DNA of 64,000 bases. It comes from Pseudonocardia autotrophica (lineage in GTDB: Bacteria; Actinomycetota; Actinomycetes; Mycobacteriales; Pseudonocardiaceae). A program made the position numbers and the translations under genes. Shown piece by piece: positions 28,451 through 37,828 of the stretch (position 1 is the first letter of the stretch; the number at the start of each line of letters is the position of its first letter). Below the pieces are notes generated by a model, which did not search any database, had not been told where the DNA came from, and saw only the letters and a list, made by a program, of their open reading frames with translations. The stretch is from assembly GCF_003945385.1 (NCBI RefSeq), contig NZ_AP018921.1, forward strand, positions 1-64,000. The letters run 5' to 3'.

Positions 28451-29457
28451 ACGGCGCGTTCACCGAGTTGCGCGCCGCTGAGGTGTCGATCAAGGCGGCG
28501 TGCGCGTTGACCGGTCGGTCGCGGGCCACGCACTACCGCCGCGCCGACCCGGCGGGGGTGACGCTCGGGCCGCTGCACGGCCCGCACCGTGCGCGCCGGC
28601 TCCCGCCCTCGACGATCACCGACGACGAGCGTGCCGCCGTGCTCGCGCTGCTGAACTCCGAGGACTACCGGGATCTGGCCATTCCGCAGGTGTGGGCCCG
28701 GGAGCTCGACGAGGGCCGGTGGTGGTGCTCGCAGTCGAGCATGTACCGGATCGCCCGCGCAGCGGGTCAGAACCGGGAACGGCGCGCCCAGGCCACGCAT
28801 CCGCCGCGGGTGCGCCCGGAGCTGGTCGCTCATGGCCCGAGCGAGGTGTGGTCGTGGGACATCACCGCGCTGAAGGGCCCGCGGAAGGGCGAGTGGTACA
28901 AGCTGTATGTGGTGCTCGACATCTTCTCCCGCTACGTAGTCGGATGGCTCGCCGCGAACGCTGAGGATGCCGTCGTGGCGAAGGATTTCCTCGCCGACGC
29001 AGTCGCCCGCAACCACGTCATCCCGCAGACGATTCATGCCGACCGGGGCGGGTCGATGACCTCGAAACCGGTATCGGAGCTGATGGTCGATCTCGGTATC
29101 TGCCGGTCACATTCCCGGCCGCAGTGCTCGAATGACAACCCGTTCTCCGAGGCGCAGTTCAAGACGCTGAAGTACGTGCCGGACTTCCCGGACCGGTTCG
29201 GCTCGCTCGCTGATGCCCGCGCGTTCTGCGAGCGGTTCTTCGAGCACTACAACCACGAGCATCGGCACTCCGGCATCGGCATGCACACCCCGGCGTCGAT
29301 CCACTTCGACACCGCGACCGAGGTCCGGGCTCAGCGTCAGACCGTCCTCGACCGCGCACACGCCCAGTATCCCGAGCGATTCAGTCGCCGGCCCAGCCCG
29401 CCGCGCCTGCCCGAGCAGGCGTGGATCAATCAACCCGTCCTACAGCCAACTCAGTAA
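28447..29457 (+). CDS. IS3-family transposase OrfB
   Basis: About 336 residues with the rve integrase core: SWDITALKGPRKGEWYKLYVVLDIFSRYVVGW (first Asp), IHADRGGSMTS (second Asp) and SEAQFKTLKY (Glu), followed by YNHEHRHSGIGMHTP. It lies in the -1 frame relative to OrfA. The core is complete, so the element may be active. Confidence 0.9.
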   Translation: MNGAFTELRAAEVSIKAACALTGRSRATHYRRADPAGVTLGPLHGPHRARRLPPSTITDDERAAVLALLNSEDYRDLAIPQVWARELDEGRWWCSQSSMYRIARAAGQNRERRAQATHPPRVRPELVAHGPSEVWSWDITALKGPRKGEWYKLYVVLDIFSRYVVGWLAANAEDAVVAKDFLADAVARNHVIPQTIHADRGGSMTSKPVSELMVDLGICRSHSRPQCSNDNPFSEAQFKTLKYVPDFPDRFGSLADARAFCERFFEHYNHEHRHSGIGMHTPASIHFDTATEVRAQRQTVLDRAHAQYPERFSRRPSPPRLPEQAWINQPVLQPTQ

Positions 29458-29471
29458 GATCAACTGTCTCA

Positions 29472-30371
29472 GTTGACTTGACAGCTACCGACACGCTGGC
29501 GGCCGTGGCATCGGTGAAGGCGCAGATTCCGGCCCCCCTCGAGGTGATCCTGGTTGTCGACCACAATCCGGACCTGCGCGACCGCTTCTCCGCGGAGCTC
29601 GACGTGACCGTGGTCGACAACCTCGGCCCGCGGGGCCTCTCCGGCGGCAAGAACACCGGTATCGCGCTGGCCCAGGGTGACGTCGTCGTGTTCCTCGACG
29701 ACGACGCGGTCGCCGAGCCCGGCTGGCTCGCTGCGCTCGCCCAGTCATTCACCGATCCCGACGTCCTCGGTGTCGGCGGCCTGACGCTCCCGGCGTGGGC
29801 AACCGACCGTCCACAGTGGTGGCCCGTTGAGTTCGACTGGGTCGTCGGATGCACGTTCGTCGGACGGGACCCCGGCGTCGTGCGCAACCTGCTGGGCGGC
29901 AATGCGTCGTTCCGGCGGGAGGTGTTCGACCTCGTCGGCGGGTTCCCGACGCACATCGGTCGGACCTCGGACAAGCGACGCCCCCTGGGGTGCGAGGAGA
30001 CCGAGCTCTGTATCCGGGCGAGCCAACGTAGGCCGGGTGGCCGCTTCGTGTTCGAACCGCGCGCAGTGATCCACCACCGTGTTCCCCTCATTCGCGAGCG
30101 CTTCGCCTACTTCCGGGCACGGTGCTATGCCGAGGGCCTGTCCAAGGCACTCGTCTCGCAGAGTGTCGGTGTACAGGACGGATTGGCGGCCGAGCGGACG
30201 TACACGACCGTCGTTCTGCGGCGCGGTGTCGTCCGCGGCATCCGCGAGGGACTCGCCGGGCGCTTGAACGGGTTCCGGCGTGCGGGCGCGATCGTCACCG
30301 GAGTCGCCTATGCGACCGCCGGGTACGCGGTCGGCTGTGCCCGGCAGAGGTGGTGGGGGGCCGCCCCGTGA
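29472..30371 (+). CDS. Second family 2 glycosyltransferase, main part, 5' end cut by IS3
   Basis: About 300 codons: VASVKAQIPAPLEVILVVDHNPDL, then GLSGGKNTGIALAQGDVVVFLDDDAVAEPGWL with the DDD metal-binding motif, a GNASFRREVFDLVGGF acceptor region and CEETELCIRA (ED motif). Catalytic parts are all present; only the first strand lies beyond the IS3. A GTG inside orfB at 29421 could restart translation. The GTGA overlap with the following deacetylase shows it belongs to the operon. Confidence 0.8.
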   Translation, partial: VDLTATDTLAAVASVKAQIPAPLEVILVVDHNPDLRDRFSAELDVTVVDNLGPRGLSGGKNTGIALAQGDVVVFLDDDAVAEPGWLAALAQSFTDPDVLGVGGLTLPAWATDRPQWWPVEFDWVVGCTFVGRDPGVVRNLLGGNASFRREVFDLVGGFPTHIGRTSDKRRPLGCEETELCIRASQRRPGGRFVFEPRAVIHHRVPLIRERFAYFRARCYAEGLSKALVSQSVGVQDGLAAERTYTTVVLRRGVVRGIREGLAGRLNGFRRAGAIVTGVAYATAGYAVGCARQRWWGAAP

Positions 30372-31168
30372 CCAACGTGGTCCCCATCCTGATGTACCAC
30401 TCCGTCAAAGAAGATCCACCCGCGACCACGCGAAAACTCTCCGTCCGGCCAGAGCAGCTGCGTTCACACCTGCAGTTCCTGCGCGAGAACGGCTTCACCG
30501 GCCTCACGTTCACCGACCTGTGCAACCGCGCCCGGCACGATGCCTGCGACATGCCCGAGCGGCCGATCGTGCTGACCTTCGACGACGGGTACGCCGACGT
30601 GCACGAGGAGGCACTGCCGCTGCTCGCCGAGCACGGGTTCCCGGCCACCGTGTTCGTCACGACCGGATGGCTCCGGGACTCCGGGATGGAGGCCGCCGGC
30701 CGACCACTGGACCGCATGATGGCGTGGACGCAGGTGCGGGAGCTGGCGGACGCCGGGTTGGAGGTCGCGGCACACAGCCACAGCCACCCGGAACTCGACC
30801 AACTCAGCGATCGCGCTCTGCGTGCCGAGCTGATCCACAGCCGGTCGCTGCTCGAGGAGAGGCTCGGTATCGAGGTACCCAGTCTGGCGTACCCGTTCGG
30901 CTACTCCAGCCGCCGCGTCAGGGATGCCACAGCGGAAGCGGGCTACCAGCAGGCCGCAGCAGTGATGAACGCCGTCGCCGAGCGAGACGCCGACCCGTTC
31001 GCGGTTCCTCGGCTCACCGTGCGGCGTTCGACATCGCCGACCCTGTTCCGCCGAATCGCCTCGTGCGAGGAGCTCCACCGCGTCTTTCGGATCGACCGGG
31101 CGTTGACGAACGGGTGGACCGTCGTGCGCCGGTCCCGCTCATTGATGCGCCGGGTGCGCCGTGGTTGA
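30368..31168 (+). CDS. Polysaccharide deacetylase
   Basis: 266 residues, NodB fold (carbohydrate esterase family 4). All key motifs are present: ILMYHSVKED, LTFDDGYADVHEEAL (catalytic base Asp and metal Asp), AAHSHSHPEL (the HxxxH metal ligands), SLAYPFGYSS and the late FAVPRLTVRR. It starts at a GTG overlapping the glycosyltransferase stop. It probably removes N-acetyl groups from the polysaccharide being made. No clear signal peptide is visible, so it may act before export or be released unusually. Confidence 0.9.
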   Translation: MTNVVPILMYHSVKEDPPATTRKLSVRPEQLRSHLQFLRENGFTGLTFTDLCNRARHDACDMPERPIVLTFDDGYADVHEEALPLLAEHGFPATVFVTTGWLRDSGMEAAGRPLDRMMAWTQVRELADAGLEVAAHSHSHPELDQLSDRALRAELIHSRSLLEERLGIEVPSLAYPFGYSSRRVRDATAEAGYQQAAAVMNAVAERDADPFAVPRLTVRRSTSPTLFRRIASCEELHRVFRIDRALTNGWTVVRRSRSLMRRVRRG

Positions 31169-33113
31169 CACCAACACGCGGGCACAACCGGCCGTCCCCG
31201 TCACCCGGCCGCTGCGCCGGCGTCGACCAGCGCGGACGTGGCGCGATGCACCCTCAGCGCTGCGCACCCCACAGATCACCCGCGTCGATCTCGCCGTAGC
31301 GCTTCTCGTTCTGTGTGGAGTCGTCGTCTGGTGGAGGTCGATCACCGATCTCCCGCTCCTGGCCGTGACCGACGTCGGCCTCGCGTCCGTCCTGCCGCCC
31401 GGGGCCTGGGGCGGGTTCGGCCTGGTCGGGCTGTCCTTCATGGTGGCGCTGCGTGGCGGACGGACGGGAGCGATCGTTCTGTCGCTGATGGCGACCGTGC
31501 TGGTACTTCATGGTCTGGGCGTGGTCGCCGAGCCAGAGATGCGGTTCCAGGTGGCGTGGCGCCATATCGGTATCGCCGACTACATCGTGAACCGGGGCGA
31601 GGTCGATCTGAACCTGGATGCCTACCAGAACTGGCCGGCGTTCTTCGCGCTGACCGCGTTCCTCTGGCAGGCGACCGGCGTCGGTGATCCGACAGCGGCG
31701 CTCACCTGGACGCCCGTCGCATACAACTTGCTGTACCTGGTGCCGCTAGTCGCCATCGGTCACCGGATGTTCCGCGACCGGACGGTCGTGTGGCTCGCCG
31801 CTTGGCTGTTCACCGTGAGCAACTGGATCGGGCAGGACTACTTCTCGCCGCAGGGGTGGTACCTGTTCATCTACCTGGTCGTCCTCGCCGTGCTGCTGGA
31901 GTGGTTCACCCCAGACGTCTCGACTTTCGGCAGTGCACGGGTGCTCGGTGTCTCCAGGCCACCGGTTCAGCACCGATCGTGGTGGCGGTCGTTGTGGTCG
32001 TCGGCGGCGCCGGCGCTCGGCAGCCCCGTCACGACCCCCGGCCGGAGGACCGCGTTGCTCGCGCTGGTGCTGCTGCTGTCCGCCGTGACGATCGCCGGTC
32101 ACCAGCTGACGCCGTTCGCGCTGGTGCTCGGAACGGGCGCTGCATTCCTTGTGGGGTGGTCGCGCCTGAGGGCCCTCCCGTTCGTGGTCCTGCTCGGGAC
32201 ACTGGCATGGATCGGGTATGCCGCCGCCGCCTACGCCGCGGGACATCCCGAGACGTTCAACCAGGCCGGCGCGCTCTCGGCCATCTTCGAGCAGACGGTC
32301 GGGCAGCGTTTGAGCGGTTCGCCCGGACATGAGCTGATCGTCCAGCTCCGGCTGCTGGCAACCCTGGTTCTGTGGTTCCTGGCCGCGGTCGGTGTTTACC
32401 GCCTCGTCCGCAGTGGACGCCGGGATCTCGCCCGCGGGCTCGCCGTGCTCGCGCTGTCGGCCTTCCCGCTCCTTGCCGCGCAATCGTACGGCGGCGAGGC
32501 CCTCATGCGGATCGCATTCTTCGCGTTGCCGTTCATGGCGCTGCTCGCTGCAGTCGGCTTGGCCGGGCCGTCACCGTCGACAGCCCGTCGGAGTGCGCTG
32601 GCCCCCGCGCTCGTTGTCGGGCTCCTGCTTGTCATGGTGTTCCCGTTCACCCGGTATGGCAACGAGCGCATGGACTTCTTCATGCCCGACGAGGTGGTAG
32701 GTGTCCAGGAGATGTACCGCCTCACACCCCCCGGCTCGGTCATCACATCGGTGACCGGCGCGCTCCCGTGGCGGTCGATTCGATATGGCGACGACGACTA
32801 CCGGCTGCTGGTCGATGGCAACCCGGTCGAGTCCACTCCGGATATCGGGCGTGAGGGCACCGTGGATATCGACATCCCAGACCGCGCGGTGCTCGCCGCG
32901 CAGGTCGCCTCACGCATGGCATCTGCTCCCGGACAGCGATCTGTGTTGCTCGTCAGCCGCGCCCAGGGCGCCGAACTGGACCTGATGGGGCCATACCCAC
33001 CAGGAGCCGAGGACCGGCTGCTCGCGGCGCTGCGAACCTCGCCGGCGTTTCGGACGATCTATGCCAACGACAACGTCACAGTGTTCGAGCTGACGGGTGG
33101 GGCCCGCGCATGA
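31161..33113 (+). CDS. Large polytopic membrane protein of the polysaccharide locus
   Basis: 650 residues with roughly a dozen hydrophobic segments in the first 500 and a soluble C-terminal domain of about 150 residues after FPFTRYGNERMDFFMPDEVVG. The first extracytoplasmic loop holds conserved-looking VNRGEVDLNLDAYQNWPAFFAL. The plan, many helices plus a soluble tail, resembles GT-C glycosyltransferases or O-antigen-polymerase-like proteins, but I do not recognise a specific family. Its start overlaps the deacetylase end. Confidence 0.6.
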   Translation: MVDTNTRAQPAVPVTRPLRRRRPARTWRDAPSALRTPQITRVDLAVALLVLCGVVVWWRSITDLPLLAVTDVGLASVLPPGAWGGFGLVGLSFMVALRGGRTGAIVLSLMATVLVLHGLGVVAEPEMRFQVAWRHIGIADYIVNRGEVDLNLDAYQNWPAFFALTAFLWQATGVGDPTAALTWTPVAYNLLYLVPLVAIGHRMFRDRTVVWLAAWLFTVSNWIGQDYFSPQGWYLFIYLVVLAVLLEWFTPDVSTFGSARVLGVSRPPVQHRSWWRSLWSSAAPALGSPVTTPGRRTALLALVLLLSAVTIAGHQLTPFALVLGTGAAFLVGWSRLRALPFVVLLGTLAWIGYAAAAYAAGHPETFNQAGALSAIFEQTVGQRLSGSPGHELIVQLRLLATLVLWFLAAVGVYRLVRSGRRDLARGLAVLALSAFPLLAAQSYGGEALMRIAFFALPFMALLAAVGLAGPSPSTARRSALAPALVVGLLLVMVFPFTRYGNERMDFFMPDEVVGVQEMYRLTPPGSVITSVTGALPWRSIRYGDDDYRLLVDGNPVESTPDIGREGTVDIDIPDRAVLAAQVASRMASAPGQRSVLLVSRAQGAELDLMGPYPPGAEDRLLAALRTSPAFRTIYANDNVTVFELTGGARA

Positions 33114-33523
33114 CCACATCGCTGAACGGACACCTCGGCTCCGCGAGCGCCCGCCCCCTGGCCCCGCGAGCACGAACCGTCGGGAATCGGGCGCCGCTGC
33201 TGCTCTCCCTTTTCGGCCTGCTCGTGGGCACGCTCGTCGTCGCCGACGTGCAGTCCCCGGTACGCGCGGCGTTCGTGTTCTTGTTCGTGCTCGTCGTGCC
33301 TGGACGAGCTGTCCTCGACTGCTGGGGCCTGGCAGGCGGGTGGCTCGGGGCCGCCCTGGTCGTCGCCACGAGTGTGTCGATCGCCACCGTCCTCGCGACC
33401 GCGCAGCTCTACCTCGGGCTCTGGTCACCGTCCGGCACCGTGCTGGCGCTGGTGCTCGTCACCGTTGTGGCGCAGATCGCGCGGTACTGGTCGTCCCAGC
33501 GGGACGAGGCGGTGCCCTCGTGA
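33110..33523 (+). CDS. Small membrane protein, unknown function
   Basis: 137 residues with about four hydrophobic helices (LLSLFGLLVGTLVVAD, AAFVFLFVLVVPGRAVL, WLGAALVVATSVSIATVL, LALVLVTVVAQIARYW). ATGA overlap with the preceding gene. It may assist the neighbouring polytopic protein; nothing more can be said. Confidence 0.6.
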   Translation: MTTSLNGHLGSASARPLAPRARTVGNRAPLLLSLFGLLVGTLVVADVQSPVRAAFVFLFVLVVPGRAVLDCWGLAGGWLGAALVVATSVSIATVLATAQLYLGLWSPSGTVLALVLVTVVAQIARYWSSQRDEAVPS

Positions 33524-33726
33524 GCACCGTCATCGACATCGTGTTCGGGCCGGCGGGGGCGATTCCCGTTCTCGCGGTGATCGGCTTGCTCGTCATCCAG
33601 GAGTTCGCGCGGGAGCAGCGTCCGGTCACCGTCCCTCGATCGAGGTCGCCCGGTTCTGTTCTCACCATCTGGGCTGCGCTCGTCGCCTTCGGGATCCTCG
33701 CCCTCCGATTCTACGGGTTCTCATGA
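33520..33726 (+). CDS. Small two-helix membrane protein
   Basis: 68 residues from a GTG at 33520 that overlaps the previous stop: helices GAIPVLAVIGLLVIQEFA and VLTIWAALVAFGILALRF joined by a basic loop. Too short for a domain match; supported by coupling and by its hydrophobic pattern. Confidence 0.5.
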   Translation: MSTVIDIVFGPAGAIPVLAVIGLLVIQEFAREQRPVTVPRSRSPGSVLTIWAALVAFGILALRFYGFS

Positions 33727-33784
33727 CCCACGACGAACCAGCTCACGGTGTCCCACCCGTACGGTCGGAGAAAGGAACTCCCCG

Positions 33785-35629
33785 GTGAAAGCTCTCATTC
33801 TGGCGGCCGGGTACGGCCAGCGTATGCGCCCGCTCACGGAAAACCGCCACAAAACACTGCTCACGATCGGTGGACGCACGATCATCGACCGGATCCTGCA
33901 CGGTCTCCGCCTGCACGGAATCACCGAAGTGTTCATCGTGACCGGCTATCGCGCCGAGGAGCTCGTCGAGCACGTCCGTGACAACCACCCGGACTTCGCG
34001 TTCACGTTCGTGCACAATGAGCGCTTCGACAAGACGAACAACATCTTCTCGATGGCGCTCGCGTTCGAGCAGATCACATTCGACTCCGATCTCCTGCTCA
34101 TCGAGTCCGACCTGATCTACGAGCCGGCAGTGCTCGACCGGATCATGAAGTGCTCGTACGAGAACGTGGCGCTGGTCGACCGGTACCGGCCGGGGATGGA
34201 TGGCACGGTCGTGGCCCTGACTGCGGACAATGTGGTGTCGAACGTGATCCCGCCGAGTCAGCAGCCGGCGAACTTCGACTTCAGCGACAAGTACAAGACC
34301 CTGAACATCTACAAGTTCTCGCGGGACTTCTGTGCCACCACGCTTCACCGCCTGTTGACCACCTACGCTCGCTTGATCGACGACAACTGCTACTACGAGA
34401 TGGTCCTCGGCATGCTGGTCTACATGCAGCAGGCCGAGATTCATGGGGAGGTCATCGAGTCCGAGCTCTGGAGCGAGGTCGACGATCCGACCGATCTACG
34501 CCTGGCCGAGTTCAAGTTCACACCCTCGGCCCGCTACGGCATTCTCGAGTCCTCGTGGGGTGGCTCGTGGGATCTAGGAGTACTCGACTTCGCGTTCATC
34601 CGGAATATGTATTTCCCGACCCCGGCGATGTTCTCCGAGATGCGTTTCCACCTTCCGGAGCTGCTGCAGAACTACGGCTCGACCCAGACCGTGCTGAACA
34701 CGAAGCTCTCGTGGGCGCTGCGCTGGCCGGACGGCCGGACCCATCTACTGTCCGGAGCGTCTCAGTGCTATCCGTGGCTGAAGACCTGGTTCGCCGGGAA
34801 GAAAGTTCTCACGCCGGAGCCCACGTTCGGTGAGTACACCCGGATATTCCCCGACGCCGACCGATACGCCGACGGTCCGGGCGTCGACTGGGCGGAGCTG
34901 GAGCGCAGAGCCAGTGCCGCCGAGGTCGTGGTGTTCGTCAATCCGAACAACCCCAGCGGTACGACGCTCAACAGCAACTGTATCGCCGAATTCGCACGGT
35001 CGAATCCGGACAAGGTGGTAATCGTCGACGAGTCGTTCATCGAATTCTCAGGCCAGCAGCCGTTGGCGGAGATCGTTCACCGCGAGGACATCATGAATGT
35101 CCTCATCATCAAGAGCCTGAGCAAGAGCCTGGGGGTCCCGGGCCTGCGGCTGGGCGCGCTGCTGACGCTCGACCCGGGGCTGACCGCCCGGATCGCCGAC
35201 GAGACACCGATCTGGAGCGCGAACTCGATGGCCGAGAACTTCCTCGACATCATGCTCAAGCACCGTCCGGCGCTGCACCAGTCGTTCCGGCGCACCGTCG
35301 CTGACCGCGACGACCTCAGCGCGATACTCGCCCGGCTGCCGATCGTCGAGCAGGTGTTCCCGAGCGGGGCGAACTTCGTGCTCGCCCGCCTGACGACGTC
35401 GCCGCAGGTGACGGGCGAGCTGACTGCACGGCTGGTCGAGAAGCGCCTCATCCACGTCAAGGACGTGTCTCAGAAGTTCCGCACCGGCGACGGCTACTGG
35501 CGTGTGGCGGTACGGACACCGGCCGACCACGACCGGCTCCGCGACGCCGTCTCACAGCTGGCGCCCCGTCAATTCGATCACGCTGTGCCTGCGTCCGCCG
35601 CCACGAGCCCAGGAGGAATCATCCGATGA
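33785..35629 (+). CDS. Nucleotidyltransferase-aminotransferase fusion
   Basis: 614 residues in two modules. Residues 1-245 form a LicC-like nucleotidyltransferase: ILAAGYGQRMRPLTENRHKTLL (nucleotide loop) and LLIESDLIYEP (metal Asp). Residues about 260-590 form a HisC/CobD-like fold-type I PLP enzyme: VFVNPNNPSGTTL, IVDESFIEFSG and IKSLSKSLGVPGLRLG with the PLP lysine. LicC-type domains activate small alcohol phosphates with CTP. A fused HisC/CobD-like domain could make the amino-alcohol phosphate by transamination or decarboxylation. The next gene is LicD-like, which supports polymer decoration. Fused cytidylyltransferase-transaminases (PntC) are known in phosphonate pathways, but no phosphonate genes are visible here. 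Confidence 0.8.
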   Translation: MKALILAAGYGQRMRPLTENRHKTLLTIGGRTIIDRILHGLRLHGITEVFIVTGYRAEELVEHVRDNHPDFAFTFVHNERFDKTNNIFSMALAFEQITFDSDLLLIESDLIYEPAVLDRIMKCSYENVALVDRYRPGMDGTVVALTADNVVSNVIPPSQQPANFDFSDKYKTLNIYKFSRDFCATTLHRLLTTYARLIDDNCYYEMVLGMLVYMQQAEIHGEVIESELWSEVDDPTDLRLAEFKFTPSARYGILESSWGGSWDLGVLDFAFIRNMYFPTPAMFSEMRFHLPELLQNYGSTQTVLNTKLSWALRWPDGRTHLLSGASQCYPWLKTWFAGKKVLTPEPTFGEYTRIFPDADRYADGPGVDWAELERRASAAEVVVFVNPNNPSGTTLNSNCIAEFARSNPDKVVIVDESFIEFSGQQPLAEIVHREDIMNVLIIKSLSKSLGVPGLRLGALLTLDPGLTARIADETPIWSANSMAENFLDIMLKHRPALHQSFRRTVADRDDLSAILARLPIVEQVFPSGANFVLARLTTSPQVTGELTARLVEKRLIHVKDVSQKFRTGDGYWRVAVRTPADHDRLRDAVSQLAPRQFDHAVPASAATSPGGIIR

Positions 35630-36429
35630 GCGTCGACAACCCACATCCGACCGCTCGGGAGCCCGCCGCCGGGACAGCGGTCAGACCCCCGCGACCGGGG
35701 CCGGCGGCTGCGCTGCGCGGGAAGGTCGAGATGTACCGCACGCTCATGTCCATTCCGGATAACGGCGCTGTCGGGACGTGGACGGTGCTGAGCCCGCTGG
35801 TGAGTCAGGCACCGAAGGCCCTGCCGCTGGTCGGTGACAGGTATCGGCGCCGGCGCAGCGCCCTCTACGAGCAGGACATGCGGCTGCTCAACGACGTGCT
35901 CGCGAGCAGCCCTCTCGCCGGGCGTTACTGGGTCTGGAGCGGCTTACTCCTCGGTTGGGCCCGCGAGGGTCGGGTTCTCTCCCACGACGTCGGCGATGCC
36001 GACCTGGGCGTAGAAGCCGAGGACGCCGATCTCTTGCTCCGGGCCGAGGAGCACCTCGTGGCCGCGGGCTTTCACCGCTGGTTCTGCTTCCGCAACCGGG
36101 CGGGCCGGCTGACACAGCGTGTCGTGGTCCGGCACGGGTTCCGGTTCGAGTTCTTCCTGATGGACAACGTGGGCGAAGGTCTGCAGGCGTTCCACGTGTA
36201 CGGGCCCGGACGCTCGGGGCCGGTGGAGCTCGCCGGGCACCTCCCGAAGCAGGAGCTCGAGCCGTTCGAGTTCCTCGGGCGGAGGTGGATGAAGCCGCGA
36301 GATCATGAGCTGTGGCTGCGAACCTGCTACGGGGACTGGCGTACACCCGATCCTTCCTGGGGCATGTTCGACGACCGCAGCCTGGTGGCGCACCGGTCGT
36401 GGGTTCCCGGGGCCGACAGTGCCGGCTGA
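35626..36429 (+). CDS. LicD-like nucleotidyltransferase-fold protein
   Basis: 267 residues. The central WVWSGLLLGWAREGRVLSHDVGDADLGV matches the LicD/fukutin signature (GxLLGxxRxxxxxxxDxDxD-like), followed by a FRFEFFLMD acidic strand and a late MKPRDHELWLRTCYGDW. LicD proteins transfer phosphocholine-type groups from CDP donors to glycans. Its ATG overlaps the stop of the LicC-like fusion, the pairing expected for donor and transferase. No signal peptide; likely cytosolic. Confidence 0.75.
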   Translation: MSVDNPHPTAREPAAGTAVRPPRPGPAAALRGKVEMYRTLMSIPDNGAVGTWTVLSPLVSQAPKALPLVGDRYRRRRSALYEQDMRLLNDVLASSPLAGRYWVWSGLLLGWAREGRVLSHDVGDADLGVEAEDADLLLRAEEHLVAAGFHRWFCFRNRAGRLTQRVVVRHGFRFEFFLMDNVGEGLQAFHVYGPGRSGPVELAGHLPKQELEPFEFLGRRWMKPRDHELWLRTCYGDWRTPDPSWGMFDDRSLVAHRSWVPGADSAG

Positions 36430-36459
36430 CGCGTTGTGTCGACATCGGGGGAGGAGGTC

Positions 36460-37776
36460 ATGGGGTCCCGTCTGACTCACGTCTCACAGGGCGCTGTGGA
36501 TCGCTCGGCCGGTGCGCACACGGTCGACATCATGGAATCCGCCGCGGGACGCGGGCGTCATCGACGGCCAATGCGGGTCGGTCCCGCGGTCCGGCGGCGC
36601 CGGTGGCGGACCTGCGCTGCCGTCACCACCGCCGTCGCGCTACTGGTGGTCGTCGTGACGCTCTACGAGACACCGCCCCGGCCGGCTCAGGCCGTCGAGA
36701 TCGGCACGGCGCTCACCGAGCGCAGCGTCGACGCCTGGAACCCTGAGCCGGCGACCAACCGTGCTAAGGACATCCTGCGCAACGTCACCGAGATGGCGAA
36801 CCAGCACATCATGGGCTGGGGCGCGCTCAACCCGGCGCCTGCGCCCGGCGAGCGGTCGTGGGAGTCACTCGACGCTCGCGTCCGGCTGATGGACTCGACG
36901 GGCGTAACACCCGTGATCACGTTGTGCTGCGCACCGGACTGGATGAAGGGCGGCCGTCCCGGCGAGACCGACTGGAGCCGGATCGAGGTCGCCCCCGACC
37001 GCGCGCACTACGCCGATTTCGCCGAACTCGCGGTGGATGTCGCGCGCAGATACCCGCAGGTGCGCGACTTCGTCGTGTGGAATGAGCTCAAGGGCTTCTT
37101 CGACCCGACGAACAACAGGTGGGACATCGAGTCCTACACCGAGCTCTACAACACGGTCTACCGGGCGCTGAAGGCCTACGACCCCACGCTCTCCGTGGGT
37201 GGGCCATACGTGTCCATCGACAGCTGGTCCAACGCCGCTTCAGCGAGCGACCCATCGTCGATATCTGGCCCCTGGGGAACGCTCGACCAGCGCGTCCTCG
37301 ACGCCGTCGACTACTGGCTGGCGCACGCGGACGGGGCCGACTTCATCGCGGTGGACGGTACCAACGCCACCAGGGACGAGGGACTGATCACCTCACCGGC
37401 CGCCTCGAACGGAAAGTTCTCGGCCACCACCCGCTGGCTGGTCTCACGTACCGACCTGCCGGTCTGGTGGATGGAGCTGTACCCGGACGTGCTGCCCCAC
37501 GAGGATGCCCGCTCCACCTACGCCGCAGACGTGGCCCTCGATGCCATCCTGCGGATCGGCGACGCGGGCGGCGCCGCGATCTTCATCTGGCAGCCCGAGT
37601 CGGATCCTCGCTTCCACTCGGTCGCGTTGTGGGACTCCACCGCGACGCCGGACGGCGGCCGACCCGAGCCACTGGTGAGCCGGTTGCAGGAGCTACAGGA
37701 GATCTGGTCGTCGGGTTCTGCGGTGCGCTATCGCTGGGAGAACGACCGCCTAGTCCTCAACCCGGTGCAGCCGTGA
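36460..37776 (+). CDS. Membrane-anchored clan GH-A glycoside hydrolase
   Basis: 438 residues from the ATG after GGAGGAGG; a longer upstream GTG is less likely. One signal-anchor helix (TTAVALLVVVVTLYE) puts the enzyme outside. The barrel shows FVVWNELKGFF, where NE is the acid/base pair of clan GH-A (GH5, GH39 and relatives), and LPVWWMELYPDV with the probable nucleophile Glu. It may trim or edit the polysaccharide made by the surrounding genes. The exact family is uncertain. Confidence 0.75.
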   Translation: MGSRLTHVSQGAVDRSAGAHTVDIMESAAGRGRHRRPMRVGPAVRRRRWRTCAAVTTAVALLVVVVTLYETPPRPAQAVEIGTALTERSVDAWNPEPATNRAKDILRNVTEMANQHIMGWGALNPAPAPGERSWESLDARVRLMDSTGVTPVITLCCAPDWMKGGRPGETDWSRIEVAPDRAHYADFAELAVDVARRYPQVRDFVVWNELKGFFDPTNNRWDIESYTELYNTVYRALKAYDPTLSVGGPYVSIDSWSNAASASDPSSISGPWGTLDQRVLDAVDYWLAHADGADFIAVDGTNATRDEGLITSPAASNGKFSATTRWLVSRTDLPVWWMELYPDVLPHEDARSTYAADVALDAILRIGDAGGAAIFIWQPESDPRFHSVALWDSTATPDGGRPEPLVSRLQELQEIWSSGSAVRYRWENDRLVLNPVQP

Positions 37777-37828
37777 CCACCCCGGCATCCGCGAGCACCC
37801 GCACCGGGGCGCACGAGAGGAGCCCGAC

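Larger units (their letters stand above)
27921..29471 (+). mobile_element. IS3-family insertion sequence
   Basis: About 1,551 bases. The left end starts TGAGACAGGTTGAAG and the reversed right end TGAGACAGTTGA. The adjoining triplets ACC and GTT differ, so no target duplication is seen. It carries overlapping orfA and orfB. Confidence 0.85.
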
